From positions 1-64,000 of the forward strand of contig JAAFIF010000035.1 in assembly GCA_013298625.1 (NCBI GenBank): a stretch of DNA of 64,000 bases, in the 5' to 3' direction. The notes below the pieces were generated by a model, which made no database searches, was not told the DNA's origin, and saw only the letters and a list, made by a program, of their open reading frames with translations. The position numbers and the translations under genes are program-made. The stretch is from Myxococcales bacterium (GTDB lineage Bacteria > Myxococcota_A > Polyangia > Polyangiales > Ga0077539). Positions 9,356 to 18,813 of the stretch are shown in pieces (positions within the stretch are counted from its first letter, which is position 1; each line of letters opens with the position of its first letter).

Positions 9356-10003
9356 GTGTTGACCGTCCGTGAGCCGAGTATCGAACAGATCGCCGTCGCG
9401 CCCGGCGCCAGCCCGTTTCGGATCAAGGGCCTCGCGTGGCGCGACACGATCGCTCGCCACGAAGAGCTTCCGGGCGGGTGCGCTGCGGTCTCGGCGCTGC
9501 TTCCGACGGACGCGCATCGGCGCTTCTACGAGCAGTCGTTTCTCGCAACGGCCTGGTACGACGTGATGCCCATGCTCTTCGTCGACGCCGCCGCTGCGTC
9601 GGTGCAGGGCCTCACGCTCGAGCAATCGCTGCGCACGGGCACGCGTCGGCAAGCGCACCGCGTGCTCTCGGGGATCTATCGCAGCTTCGTGAAGCTCATG
9701 GTGCCCTCGGCCGTCGCGTGGGCCATCCCGCGGCTCGCCGCGAACTACTACGACTTCGGCACGGTCACCACCGAGCGCGTGAGCGTCCAGCACGTGCGCG
9801 GCGTGGTCGCGGGAGTCCCCGTCCTGTTGGCAGACTGGTACGCGATCACCTCGCTCGAGTTCGTGCTGGTCGCGCTCGAGCTGTGCGGCTGCGTTCGGCC
9901 GACGCTCGAGTGGGTGATTCCCGCGAGTTCGGCGACGCGCGAGGGCTTCGCCCTGACGAACCTCGAGTTCGACATCCGGTGGGTCGGGACGCGGGAGGCT
10001 TGA
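9356..10003 (+). CDS. Uncharacterised protein, paralogue of the 5608-6165 product (DUF2378-like, tentative)
   Basis: A 215-residue soluble protein of alternating helices and strands with no signal peptide. I use GTG 9356, which sits behind a GGTGGG purine stretch; ATG 9290 is an alternative that would add 22 Pro/Lys/Arg-rich residues unlikely to be real. The middle VLSGIYRSF and the closing IRW strand parallel the product of 5608-6165 (VLSGIWRVF, VHW), which suggests a shared family, perhaps TIGR02265/DUF2378. The function is unknown. The 206 bp upstream to the divergent DUF1636 gene contains a short direct repeat at 9288-9299 and 9344-9355. Confidence 0.6.
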   Translation: MLTVREPSIEQIAVAPGASPFRIKGLAWRDTIARHEELPGGCAAVSALLPTDAHRRFYEQSFLATAWYDVMPMLFVDAAAASVQGLTLEQSLRTGTRRQAHRVLSGIYRSFVKLMVPSAVAWAIPRLAANYYDFGTVTTERVSVQHVRGVVAGVPVLLADWYAITSLEFVLVALELCGCVRPTLEWVIPASSATREGFALTNLEFDIRWVGTREA

Positions 10004-10041
10004 CGCCCTCGCCCCCGTGCGAGAACCATCCCAGCGTTTCA

Positions 10042-10869
10042 ATGCGTCATCGCGTCCGTCCAGCAGTTCTCGCCGCCCTCGCGTCCACCTCCCTGTTGAT
10101 CGTCCTCGGCAACGCCGCGGTCGCGCAGCGCCGAGCGCCTCGCGGCAACACGGCCAACGCTGACGGCGGCGCGAGCGCTGACGCCGCCAGCTCGGACGCT
10201 GCCGCGCGCGCCGCGACCGACGCCGCGCCGAGCGCCGACGGCGGATCGAGCGCGAGCATGGACGCGAGCGCCTCCGCCGTGCGCGCGGCGCCCACTGCGT
10301 TCGACCTCCCGATGAACCAGCGCGGAAACGGCGCGCTCGTGCACTACCCGATCCTCGAGCAGCTCGCCCGCAACGACGTTCCTGTGTTTGCGCAGGTCCG
10401 CTCGTCGGCGCCGATCGACCACGTCTCGATGTTCTTTCGCTCCGCGGGCGCCACGCGCTACCGCGAGACCCGTATGAACTCGATGGGCCACGACCTCGGG
10501 TTGCCCGGCGGTTACGGCGCGCAGATCCCCTGCGAAGACGCGTTTCCTCCGGCGCTCGAGTACTACGTGCAGGTGGTCGATACGTCCGGTGAGGTCATCG
10601 GCCACGCGGGATCGGCCACGCAGCCCGTGCGGATCCCGATCGTGACCGCGCGCACGCGCAACATCGTCCCGACGCTGCCCGGACAGCCGCCGCCCCGCAA
10701 CTGCGGCTCGATCACCGGCATGTCGACGCAGTCGCAAGTGCGCGACTCGGGCGTCGAAGAGCGCGGGACCAACGACCTCGGCGAGCCGTGCGCCCGCGAC
10801 AACGACTGCCGTCGTGGTCTGCGCTGCGGCTCTTCGCGCACCTGCGTGTTCGTGAGCGCGCCGCGGTGA
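10042..10869 (+). CDS. Exported protein with Ala/Asp-rich linker and C-terminal Cys motif
   Basis: A 275-residue protein with an N-terminal signal peptide (about residues 1-28, ending AVAQ). An Ala/Asp/Ser-rich linker runs to about residue 85, followed by a beta-rich domain of about 130 residues (LVHYPILEQLARNDVPVFAQV and on), and it ends in a C-x5-C-x4-C-x5-C Cys cluster (EPCARDNDCRRGLRC...TC). This is the typical layout of secreted myxobacterial proteins. It ends 193 bp before gspC and could be a passenger of, or just a neighbour to, the secretion operon. No enzymatic motif was recognised. Confidence 0.75.
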   Translation: MRHRVRPAVLAALASTSLLIVLGNAAVAQRRAPRGNTANADGGASADAASSDAAARAATDAAPSADGGSSASMDASASAVRAAPTAFDLPMNQRGNGALVHYPILEQLARNDVPVFAQVRSSAPIDHVSMFFRSAGATRYRETRMNSMGHDLGLPGGYGAQIPCEDAFPPALEYYVQVVDTSGEVIGHAGSATQPVRIPIVTARTRNIVPTLPGQPPPRNCGSITGMSTQSQVRDSGVEERGTNDLGEPCARDNDCRRGLRCGSSRTCVFVSAPR

Positions 10870-11062
10870 CCTGCAGGCTCTTCGCGCCGCCGACGAACCC
10901 CTCGGGGTGTCAGTCGGGCGGCGTACGGAGCGGGTCGAGACATTTTGGCAAACGATCCGACGGGGGAGGATCGAGCGCGCGGCACTCAAGACCGGGTCAG
11001 GTCCGAGAAGGGTCGCTGGCACGGCTGCCGCAAGAGCAGCGTGTGATCGAGGACATGGAGTG

Positions 11063-12070
11063 ATGCAGAAGCTCTGGTCGTATGTGGAGTTGATCCTTCG
11101 AAGGCATCCCTGGGCGGTCACGCTCGTGGCGATGATCCCGTGCGCGTTCTTCAGCGCGGCGATGGTCAACAACGTGCTCGCGGCCAACGTGTTCAAGGCG
11201 GACGTCGCGTCGCTCTCTCGTCCGGGCGGGTCGGTGCCCTTCGAAGCGCAGCAGCGCTCGGGTTCGCAGACGTTTCGCTCGCGCGACACCGACGGAATCC
11301 TTCGTCGCAACCTGTTCGACGCGGACTCTGGGTGCTTGAACTGCCCGCCGCCGATCCCCGAGACGCCCGACGCTGGCCCCGAGGCGGACGACACCAGCCC
11401 GCCGATGCCCTGCGACGGCACCGTCAAGATCATGGGCGCGGTCGAGTCGGACGACCCGACGTGGTCGTTTATCTTCGCTGCGACCGCGGCCGGCGCGCCG
11501 ACGATGCCCTTTCGCCTCGGGCAGACGTTGGACACGAAGACCGTGGCCTCGATCGGCTGGGCGCAGGACTACGGCGCGTACGTGATCCTTCGGCCAGGCA
11601 GCGGACCGCGCTGCTTCTACGCGCAGGTGATGCCGCCACGGCAAGCGACGCCTGCGCCGGTGGCCGTGGCGACCGCCGTCGCGACCGCGGCGGAGCCGGG
11701 CGACAGCCTCTCGCAGATCCTCGAGTCGGGGATCACCCGCGACGGGCCCAACCAGTTTTCTCTCCGTCGAAACACGGTCGATCGCATCCTCGAGAACCAG
11801 GCCGAGCTCATGCGCACGACGCGCGTGATGCCGCACACCGAGGGCGGGCGCATCGTGGGTCTCACGATGTTCGGGGTCCGGCAGAACAACCTGCTCGGTC
11901 GCATCGGCATGCAAAACGCCGACGTTCTCACGCGGATCAACGGGCTCGAGATCGCCTCGCCAGACAAGGCGCTCGAGGCGTACGCGCGCCTGCGCTCGGC
12001 GGATCGACTGACCATCTCGGTGCTGCGCAACGGCCAGCCCGTGAACATCGACTTCAATATTCGTCCCTGA
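11063..12070 (+). CDS. gspC: Type II secretion protein GspC
   Basis: GspC links the inner-membrane platform to the outer-membrane secretin. The 335-residue product has a short cytoplasmic N-terminus, one membrane helix at about 14-38 and a periplasmic HR-type domain (VKIMGAVESDDPTWSFIFA...) at about 115-190. A C-terminal PDZ domain at about 255-335 includes IVGLTMFGVRQNNLLGRIGM and ILTRINGLEI-like strands. ATG 11063 is chosen because homology starts there; the frame is open to 10907 with no plausible protein. It is the first gene of the gsp operon, so the promoter should lie in 10870-11062. The Cys pair CLNC in the linker may form a disulfide. Confidence 0.9.
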   Translation: MQKLWSYVELILRRHPWAVTLVAMIPCAFFSAAMVNNVLAANVFKADVASLSRPGGSVPFEAQQRSGSQTFRSRDTDGILRRNLFDADSGCLNCPPPIPETPDAGPEADDTSPPMPCDGTVKIMGAVESDDPTWSFIFAATAAGAPTMPFRLGQTLDTKTVASIGWAQDYGAYVILRPGSGPRCFYAQVMPPRQATPAPVAVATAVATAAEPGDSLSQILESGITRDGPNQFSLRRNTVDRILENQAELMRTTRVMPHTEGGRIVGLTMFGVRQNNLLGRIGMQNADVLTRINGLEIASPDKALEAYARLRSADRLTISVLRNGQPVNIDFNIRP

Positions 12071-12118
12071 AAATCCAGGCAATTCTCACTCTTACGAGAA
12101 CTCTCAAGGACTGGAACT

Positions 12119-14614
12119 GTGAAGCTCCGAACCGCTGCCGCCCTCGTGCTCGTCTCGCTGATGACCTTTGTCGCGAGCCTGTCCGTGGCGCAGACCCGAC
12201 CCCGACCCGGGCAGATCCTGCCTGGCCTTCGCCCCAACAACACGCTGCCGCCGCTCTCGCAGTTTACGCAGGGCGCCGCAGGCGCGAGCGGCGCTGCGGG
12301 CGGCACAGCCCCTGCGGGCACCGGCGTGGCAGGGCAGCCGAACCTCCGCGAGTTCGAAGGCGGAATCGACTACCAGCCGCTGCCCGCGGGCGCGCGCATC
12401 ACGTTCAACCTTCAGGACGCGGACCTGCCCGACCTGGTGCGCGCGATCGGTAATATCACCGGTCGTCGCTTCATCATTTCGGGCAAGGCGCGGTCGATCA
12501 AGGCGACGATCTACTCGCCGACGAAGGTCTCTCCCGCCGAGGCGTACCAGGCGTTCTTGAGCGTCTTGTCGACGAACGGGATGACCGTGGTCCCTTCGGG
12601 CCGCTACCTGAAGATCGAAGACAGCGCGGGCATCGCGACGCAGCCGGTCCCGCTGTACGGCGCGGGCGAGCAGGCGCCGAGCGAGGATCGCTTCGTCACG
12701 CGCATCCACCGGTTGCGCAACATGACCGCTGAAAACGCCGCGCAGCTGCTGGGCCACTTCAAGTCTCAAGCGGGCGACATCACGCCGTACGCGGCGAGCA
12801 ACACCGTGGTGATCACGGACACGGGCGCGAACATCCGCCGCATGATGCAGATCCTCGCCGAGGTGGACTCTCCCTCGATCGGCGAGCAGATCTGGGTCGA
12901 GCGCTTGCAGTACATCGCCGCGAGCGAGGCCGTTCAGCGCATCAACGAGATCCTCGGGACGACCGCCGGCGCGGCCGCGGCCGCGGCGACGGGGCCGGGC
13001 TCGGACAACAGGCTCGTGCGGCTCGTGGCCGAAGAGCGCAGCAACTCGCTGATGATCGTGGCGACCGAGCGGATGTACCAGCGGGTGCTCGAGCTGATTC
13101 GCGTGCTCGATCGTCCGAGCGCCCAAGAGGGCGGAAACATCCACGTGTACGCCGTGCAGCACGCGGACGCCGAAGAGCTCGCGAACACGGTGAACAACAT
13201 CGTGTCGGGCGGTCGTCAGGCAGGCCAGGCCGCCGGGCAGCGCGGCGCGGCGACGGTGTTCGAAGGGGCGATCCGCATCACGGCGGACAAGCGCACCAAC
13301 TCGATCATCGTGACGAGCACCGAGCGCGACTTCATTGAAGTGCGGGTGATCCTCGAGAGGCTCGATCGTTCGCGGCGGCAGGTGTTCATCGAGGCCGCGG
13401 TGATGGAGCTCGAGGTCACCAACGGAAACCAGTTCGGCGTGAGCTTTCACGGCGGCGGGCAGCTGACGAACTTCTTGGGCATCCCTGGCGCGACCATCCC
13501 GCTCGGCGGATTTCAAGCGCAGAACTCCATCGCGTTTCCCGCGTCGCAAGAGCTGTTGACGGGCCTCGCGCTCGGCGTGCGCGGCCCGGCGATCCCCAAC
13601 CTCAACCTCGGAATCCCTGGATTTACCCTGGGTATCCCCGCGTTCGGCATCGTCCTGCGCGCGCTCGCCGAGAGCGGCGACGCCGACGTGCTCGCGACGC
13701 CGTCGATCATCGCGACCGACAACGAGCCGGCGGACATCAACGTCGGCGCCAACATCGCGCTGCAGAACAACGTCGGCGGCGGAAACCTGGCGGGCGCCGC
13801 TGGTCAGGCGGGCGCAGCGGGGCTCGGGTTGCTCGGCGCGTTCGGCGGCTTCTCTGCGCCGCGCGGCGACGTCGGGACGAAGATCCGCATCGTCCCGCAC
13901 ATCAACGACTCGAACGAAGTGCGCTTGGAGATCGACGAAGAGATCTCTGAAGCGGGCGCGGCCGAAGGCGCGCTGGGCGTCGTTCCGATCAACCGACGCA
14001 CGGCCAAGACCAAGGTGGTCGTGCAGGACCAGCAGACGGTCGTGATCGGCGGGCTCATCCGCAACTCGGTCCGCCGCAGCACGACGCGCATCCCGATCCT
14101 CGGCGACCTCCCGTTGATCGGCGCGCTGTTTCGCACGGAGAACCGCCGCGTCGAGCGCCGCAACCTCCTGCTCTTCATGACCCCGTACGTGATCCGCGAC
14201 CAGAGCGACCTGCGGCGCATCTTCGAGCGCAAGATGCGCGAGCGTCAGGAGTTTCTCGATCGCTACTTCGTGATGTCCTCCAACTCCGAAGTGCGCCCCG
14301 AGGTGGACTACTCGCGCACCAACGGCCTGGTCGAAGAGATCCGTCAGGCGATTCGGCAACAGCGCGAAGAGCAAGAGCGCGAGCTGCTGAGCCTCGAGCG
14401 CGCGCCGCCTCCGCATCGACCGGCCGCGCCGCTCGAGCTGCCGCCCGGGCCCCTCGGCGCGAGCGGCGGCGCAGCGGCGGGGCCGTCGGTGTCCGCGACC
14501 ACGACGCTCGCGCCCGACGTCAACGGCTCGACCAGCGTGAGCACCACCGCGCCTGCGGCGCTCCCGATTCGACTCCCGCTTCTGCGCGGACCAGCGGCGC
14601 CTCCGCCTCGCTGA
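12119..14614 (+). CDS. gspD: Type II secretion secretin GspD
   Basis: GspD forms the multimeric outer-membrane channel through which folded proteins leave the cell. The 831-residue product starts at GTG 12119 behind AAGGA and has a signal peptide ending near AVAQ-type residues (SLSVAQT). A Gly/Ala linker follows, then the N0 domain (ITFNLQDADLPDLVRAIG), three N-domain repeats and a secretin core from about residue 440 with VVIGGLIRNSV, IPILGDLPLIGALF and LLLFMTPYVI. The C-terminus is a Pro/Ala/Ser-rich tail of about 85 residues. No pilotin gene is nearby. Confidence 0.95.
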   Translation: MKLRTAAALVLVSLMTFVASLSVAQTRPRPGQILPGLRPNNTLPPLSQFTQGAAGASGAAGGTAPAGTGVAGQPNLREFEGGIDYQPLPAGARITFNLQDADLPDLVRAIGNITGRRFIISGKARSIKATIYSPTKVSPAEAYQAFLSVLSTNGMTVVPSGRYLKIEDSAGIATQPVPLYGAGEQAPSEDRFVTRIHRLRNMTAENAAQLLGHFKSQAGDITPYAASNTVVITDTGANIRRMMQILAEVDSPSIGEQIWVERLQYIAASEAVQRINEILGTTAGAAAAAATGPGSDNRLVRLVAEERSNSLMIVATERMYQRVLELIRVLDRPSAQEGGNIHVYAVQHADAEELANTVNNIVSGGRQAGQAAGQRGAATVFEGAIRITADKRTNSIIVTSTERDFIEVRVILERLDRSRRQVFIEAAVMELEVTNGNQFGVSFHGGGQLTNFLGIPGATIPLGGFQAQNSIAFPASQELLTGLALGVRGPAIPNLNLGIPGFTLGIPAFGIVLRALAESGDADVLATPSIIATDNEPADINVGANIALQNNVGGGNLAGAAGQAGAAGLGLLGAFGGFSAPRGDVGTKIRIVPHINDSNEVRLEIDEEISEAGAAEGALGVVPINRRTAKTKVVVQDQQTVVIGGLIRNSVRRSTTRIPILGDLPLIGALFRTENRRVERRNLLLFMTPYVIRDQSDLRRIFERKMRERQEFLDRYFVMSSNSEVRPEVDYSRTNGLVEEIRQAIRQQREEQERELLSLERAPPPHRPAAPLELPPGPLGASGGAAAGPSVSATTTLAPDVNGSTSVSTTAPAALPIRLPLLRGPAAPPPR

Positions 14615-14673
14615 CCGCACCGATTCACCTCGTCGTTCGTCTCTGACCTTCTCTCGTCCACGAAGCCGTCGCC

Positions 14674-16470
14674 ATGCAACAGAACCTTCGATTCGTCGGA
14701 GAAATCCTCAAGCGCGCGGGAACGATCGACCCCGAGGCGATCGACGAGCTCGTCTCGAGCCTCGAGCGCGAGGGCCGCGGCGCGCGCCTGTCCGACGCCC
14801 TGGTGCGCTCGGGCAAGAGCGACGAAGAGACCATCGCGCAGGCGCTCGGCGAGGGCTTCGGGATGCGCGTGCAGCTCGAAGTGCAGAACGAGAAGATCCC
14901 GCTGAATTTCCTCACTGAAAAAGCGCTCGACTTCGGCTTCGCCCGCGCGCACCAGATGCTCCCGCTCTACTTCGAGGGAGACCTCGTCGTCGTGGGCGTC
15001 GCGGATCCGCTCGACACCTGGGGCTTGGACGACCTGCGCGAGCGGCTCGGGTTCGAGCTCGACCCAGTCGTGGTCCCGGCCACGAAGCTCATGGACTTGA
15101 TTTCGTGGGCGCAGACGCAGATCGAGCGCGCCGGCCACCTGCAGGACGACGGCAGCAACGCCGAGCCTGACGAGATCCGCCAAGAGATCCTCGAGAGCGA
15201 CGACGACGCGCAGATCATCCGCTGGGTGAATTCGCTCTTCGTCGAGGCGCTCAAGGACCGCGCGACGGACATCCACGTGCAGCCGGACGACAATCAAGTG
15301 ACGGTGCGCTTTCGCGTGGACGGCGATCTTCGAGAGGTCCGCACGACGCCGAGGCGGTTTCTTCCGGCGCTGGTCGCGCGCATCAAGGTGCTCTCGGGGC
15401 TCAACATCGCCGAGAAGCGGCTGCCGCAAGACGGGCGCTACGGCTTCAAGATGGGCGGCAAAAACGTGGACATCCGCGTCTCGACGATCCCCATCGGCAA
15501 CGAGCGCGGCGAGCGCGTCGTGATGCGAATCCTCAACAAGTCGTCGATCCAGCTCAGCCTGACGGACCTCGGCTTCTCGCCGGACCGCCTCTCGCTGATC
15601 CACAGCTTGATCGAGCAGCCGCACGGGATCGTGCTGGTCACGGGGCCGACGGGCTCGGGCAAGACGACGACGCTGTACGCTTGCTTGAACCGCATCAACC
15701 GCGCGGATTTGAACATCCTGACCGCCGAGGACCCGATCGAGTACGACCTGCGCGGGATCTCGCAGATGCAGGTCAACTCGAAGATCGGACTGACGTTCGC
15801 CTCGTGCTTGCGCGCGTTCTTGAGGCAAGACCCGGACGTGATCATGGTCGGCGAGATCCGCGACAAAGAGACCGCTGAGATCGCGGTGCAAGCGTCGCTG
15901 ACGGGCCACCTCGTGCTCTCGACCATTCACACCAACGACTCTGCGGGAGCGCTCACGCGCCTGGCGGAGATGGGGATCGAGAGCTTTCACATCGCTTCGA
16001 CGCTGCAGGCGGCGCTCGCGCAGCGGCTCGTTCGCACGCTGTGCCCGCACTGCAAAGAGCGGTATCTCACGAGCGAGCAGGACTGGGCGCGGCTGGGCTT
16101 GGACCGCGCGCGGGCGATTCAGCGCGTCACGGCGGCGCGCACGAAGTACGGCGCGAGCGCGTTCGGCGGATCTCCCGCGGGCGCGTTGCTGCACGAGATG
16201 GCGGAGGGGCGTCGCGTGACGGCGTTTCGCGCGGTCGGGTGCCCGAAGTGCCAGGGCGTAGGGTTCTCGGGGCGCACAGGGATCTACGAGCTGTTGCTCG
16301 TGACCGACGCGGTGCGCGGGCTGGCGTTGAAGAGCGCTGACAGCGTGACGATGCGCCGCGCGGCGGTCGAAGAGGGCATGGACACCTTGCGCGACGACGG
16401 CGCGCGCAAGGTGCTCGAGGGAACGACCACGATCGAAGAGGTCCTCGCGGCGACGCAGGACGAGCACTGA
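14674..16470 (+). CDS. gspE: Type II secretion ATPase GspE
   Basis: GspE is the hexameric cytoplasmic ATPase that powers pseudopilus assembly. The 598-residue product has an N-terminal T2SSE_N domain, a central PAS-like region, Walker A GPTGSGKTTT at about 324-333, an Asp box, Walker B (VIMVGEIRDKETAEIA) and the His box. The tetracysteine zinc motif is present as CPHC and, after an unusually long insertion of roughly 55 residues, CPKC followed by GRTGIYELL. It starts 60 bp after gspD. Confidence 0.96.
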   Translation: MQQNLRFVGEILKRAGTIDPEAIDELVSSLEREGRGARLSDALVRSGKSDEETIAQALGEGFGMRVQLEVQNEKIPLNFLTEKALDFGFARAHQMLPLYFEGDLVVVGVADPLDTWGLDDLRERLGFELDPVVVPATKLMDLISWAQTQIERAGHLQDDGSNAEPDEIRQEILESDDDAQIIRWVNSLFVEALKDRATDIHVQPDDNQVTVRFRVDGDLREVRTTPRRFLPALVARIKVLSGLNIAEKRLPQDGRYGFKMGGKNVDIRVSTIPIGNERGERVVMRILNKSSIQLSLTDLGFSPDRLSLIHSLIEQPHGIVLVTGPTGSGKTTTLYACLNRINRADLNILTAEDPIEYDLRGISQMQVNSKIGLTFASCLRAFLRQDPDVIMVGEIRDKETAEIAVQASLTGHLVLSTIHTNDSAGALTRLAEMGIESFHIASTLQAALAQRLVRTLCPHCKERYLTSEQDWARLGLDRARAIQRVTAARTKYGASAFGGSPAGALLHEMAEGRRVTAFRAVGCPKCQGVGFSGRTGIYELLLVTDAVRGLALKSADSVTMRRAAVEEGMDTLRDDGARKVLEGTTTIEEVLAATQDEH

Positions 16471-16478
16471 GGGCAGCG

Positions 16479-17807
16479 ATGGCGGTCTTCGCGTACACCG
16501 GCGTCAACGACAAGGGACGCACCGTCCGAGGGACGATCGACGCGGACAGCGAGAAGTCCGTGCGTCAGCTCTTGCGCAAGCAGGGCGTGTACGTCGAAGA
16601 GACCCGCGCGCTCGCCGGCGACGGAAAGAAAGCGGCCAGCGCCGCGGCTGCCGCTGCGTCGAGCGCCGCTGCGAAGTCCAAGATCGGCGGCGCGCGCGCG
16701 CTCGCTGCGCTGGGCGCGGTGTCGAGCACGCCCACCATCGAGGCCATCGTCAGCGCGATCAAGAAGGCGGCGTCGAGCGCGCAGCGGCACGTGGCCGTGG
16801 CGACCCGGCAGCTCGCGACCCTGCTGAAGGCAGGGATTCCGCTGCCCGAAGCGCTCTCTGCGGTGACCGAGCAGATCGATCACAAAGAGCTGCAAGCGGC
16901 CTTCGAGCTGGTGGGGACGAAGGTGCGCGAGGGCATCTCCTTCGCGAAGGCGCTCGAGGAGCACCCGAACTTCTTCGAGCCGCTGTTCATCAACATGGTG
17001 GCGGCGGGCGAGGCGTCGGGCAACCTCGAGGGCGTCCTCGCGCGGCTCGCGGAGTTCATCGAAGCGCAGGTGAAGCTCAAGGGAAAGATCACAGGCGCCA
17101 TGGCCTACCCGGCCTTCATGGCGATGTTCGGCTCGCTGATCATCGGCGTGCTGATGGTGGTCGTGGTGCCGAAGGTGTCCGCGATCTTCTCGGATTTTCA
17201 GAAGACCCTGCCCTGGTACACCGAGCTGCTCATCGCCGTGTCCGGCTTCTTGGGCCGCTGGTGGTGGCTGCTCATGCTCTTGGCGATGGTGGGCTTGGGC
17301 TTCTTCATCCGCTGGAAGCGCACGCCCGAGGGCGCCTACCGCTGGGACGAGATCGTCCTGCGTCTGCCGATGTTCGGCGAGCTGGCCAAGCTCGTGGCGG
17401 TCACTCGCTTCACGCGCACCCTGGCGACGCTGCTCGCCTCGGGCGTGCAGCTCGTGAAGGCCATGGAGATCGTGAAGAACGTCCTCGGAAACCGCGTGCT
17501 CGAAGCAGTGGTGACCGACGCGACGGTGAGCATCAAAGAGGGCGAGAGCATTTCTGAGCCGCTCAAGCGCTCGGGGCGCTTCCCCAAGCTCGTCGTGCAA
17601 ATGATCGCGATCGGCGAGCGCTCGGGCGACCTCGAGGGCATGCTGGTGGCGGTGAGCGACAACTACGACGGGATCATCGACGCGCGAGTGACGCTGCTGA
17701 CGAGCATGCTCGAGCCCATGATGATCGCCGCCATGGGAGGGACCGCCGCGGCTGTGGCGTTCTCGATCTTGATGCCCCTGATGCAGCTCAACGAGTTCGT
17801 GCAGTGA
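16479..17807 (+). CDS. gspF: Type II secretion inner-membrane platform protein GspF
   Basis: GspF is the polytopic platform protein that couples GspE to pseudopilin insertion. The 442-residue product starts with the usual FAYTGVNDKGRTVRGTIDADS segment, carries two GspF domains and has three strong membrane helices (about 215-240, 255-275 and near the C-terminus 410-430). It is longer than the usual ~405 residues because of an Ala/Lys/Ser-rich insertion at about residues 48-105 between the N-terminal segment and the first GspF domain. It is 9 bp behind gspE. Confidence 0.95.
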   Translation: MAVFAYTGVNDKGRTVRGTIDADSEKSVRQLLRKQGVYVEETRALAGDGKKAASAAAAAASSAAAKSKIGGARALAALGAVSSTPTIEAIVSAIKKAASSAQRHVAVATRQLATLLKAGIPLPEALSAVTEQIDHKELQAAFELVGTKVREGISFAKALEEHPNFFEPLFINMVAAGEASGNLEGVLARLAEFIEAQVKLKGKITGAMAYPAFMAMFGSLIIGVLMVVVVPKVSAIFSDFQKTLPWYTELLIAVSGFLGRWWWLLMLLAMVGLGFFIRWKRTPEGAYRWDEIVLRLPMFGELAKLVAVTRFTRTLATLLASGVQLVKAMEIVKNVLGNRVLEAVVTDATVSIKEGESISEPLKRSGRFPKLVVQMIAIGERSGDLEGMLVAVSDNYDGIIDARVTLLTSMLEPMMIAAMGGTAAAVAFSILMPLMQLNEFVQ

Positions 17808-17816
17808 GCGTGGGTG

Positions 17817-18239
17817 ATGGCGAAGCGAAGCGAGTCACGACTGTTGTTTCCGTGGGAGACGCCCGGCGAGGGCGCGCTTCGACGGGCGCGTCGTGCGGCG
17901 CGGCCGGCGCTGATCGTGGGCGCGCTGCTCTTCGCGCTGTACTCGCTGGGCAACGTGCACCGTCAGCATCGGGCCGAGTTCGCGACGCGCGCGGCGATCT
18001 CGACGGTGCTTCGCGCGGTCGAAGCGTATCGGGCGGATCACGGCGGGCGGTGCCCCGCGAGCCCGGACATGCTCGTGGCGCCGCCGGACGGCGTGCAGCC
18101 GTACCTGCGCAAGGTCCCCAACGACGGCTGGGGTCGGCCGCTGCGCGTGCTCTGTCCCGGGCGCAAGAACCCAGAGATCGCCGACGTCACGTCGGCCGGG
18201 CCCACGGGCAGCTTCGAGGATCCCAGGCAGGTCGAGTAG
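17817..18239 (+). CDS. GspG-like protein lacking the prepilin processing site
   Basis: A 140-residue protein with one membrane helix at about 29-47. Its periplasmic part aligns by eye with the following GspG: AVEAYRADHGGRCP against LAQQYYTEHRDSCP, NDGWGRPLRVLC against TDEWGKPFVIVC, and DVTSAGP against DVTSSGP. There is no Gly-x4-Glu prepilin peptidase site before the helix, and the N-terminus (LLFPWETPGEG) is unlike any pilin leader, so it should stay anchored in the inner membrane. GTG 17814 is an alternative start. It lies between gspF (10 bp) and gspG in the same operon. The role is inferred: an accessory to the pseudopilus or platform. Confidence 0.75.
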   Translation: MAKRSESRLLFPWETPGEGALRRARRAARPALIVGALLFALYSLGNVHRQHRAEFATRAAISTVLRAVEAYRADHGGRCPASPDMLVAPPDGVQPYLRKVPNDGWGRPLRVLCPGRKNPEIADVTSAGPTGSFEDPRQVE

Positions 18240-18347
18240 CAGAGACTTGAAAACGTGTGTCAGCGCGGAGAACCCAGGAATCGACGGCGATCCCCGCGCG
18301 TGAATAGAACAGTGAAAACGCTGATGGATACGCAAGGAGACATGTCG

Positions 18348-18794
18348 ATGAACACTGCGAAGAGCACGGCGCGCGAGCGGGCGCGCAAGGGAGCGCGTCG
18401 GATCCGCAAGCTGCTGCTGAGCAAGGCGCGCGCGGGCCTCACGCTCATCGAGATCATGATCGTGATCGCGATCATCGCGATGATCGGCGGCGGCGTGACG
18501 TTCGCGTTTCAGCAGCAGCGTCGGGCGCAGGCCAAGACGACGAAGACCAACGCGATGCAGCTTCGCTCGCTGGCGCAGCAGTACTACACCGAGCATCGCG
18601 ACTCGTGTCCGACGGTGCAGGCGCTGATCTCTGCGGGCGAGATGGACACGCGGTCGAAGACCACGGACGAGTGGGGCAAGCCCTTCGTGATCGTGTGCAA
18701 CGGCGAAGATCTCGACGTGACCAGCAGCGGCCCGGACGGGCAGCAGGGCACGGGCGACGACATCACCACCGCGGCGCGCCCCGCGGCGAACTGA
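18348..18794 (+). CDS. gspG: Type II secretion major pseudopilin GspG
   Basis: GspG is the main pseudopilus subunit, processed by prepilin peptidase. The product has a long basic leader, the cleavage motif ARAG followed by LTLIEIMIVIAII (Glu at +5), one hydrophobic helix, and the globular GspG domain with a Cys pair (DSCP, VIVC) and a DDITT C-terminus typical of the calcium-binding loop region. I choose ATG 18348, 8 bp behind AGGAG; ATG 18342 and upstream in-frame codons are alternatives. The 108 bp between the previous gene and this start may hold an internal promoter, as the major pilin is needed in excess. Confidence 0.93.
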   Translation: MNTAKSTARERARKGARRIRKLLLSKARAGLTLIEIMIVIAIIAMIGGGVTFAFQQQRRAQAKTTKTNAMQLRSLAQQYYTEHRDSCPTVQALISAGEMDTRSKTTDEWGKPFVIVCNGEDLDVTSSGPDGQQGTGDDITTAARPAAN

Positions 18795-18813
18795 GCGGAC
18801 GAAGGCCCATCCA

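Noticed and set aside
9160-9447. A 95-codon minus-strand frame just upstream of the DUF1636 gene, with a plausible-looking LRFADGSWLVLWGGT stretch
   Set aside because: Its only start lies inside the divergent gene, there is no RBS and no family match by eye. The hydrophobic stretch may be chance.
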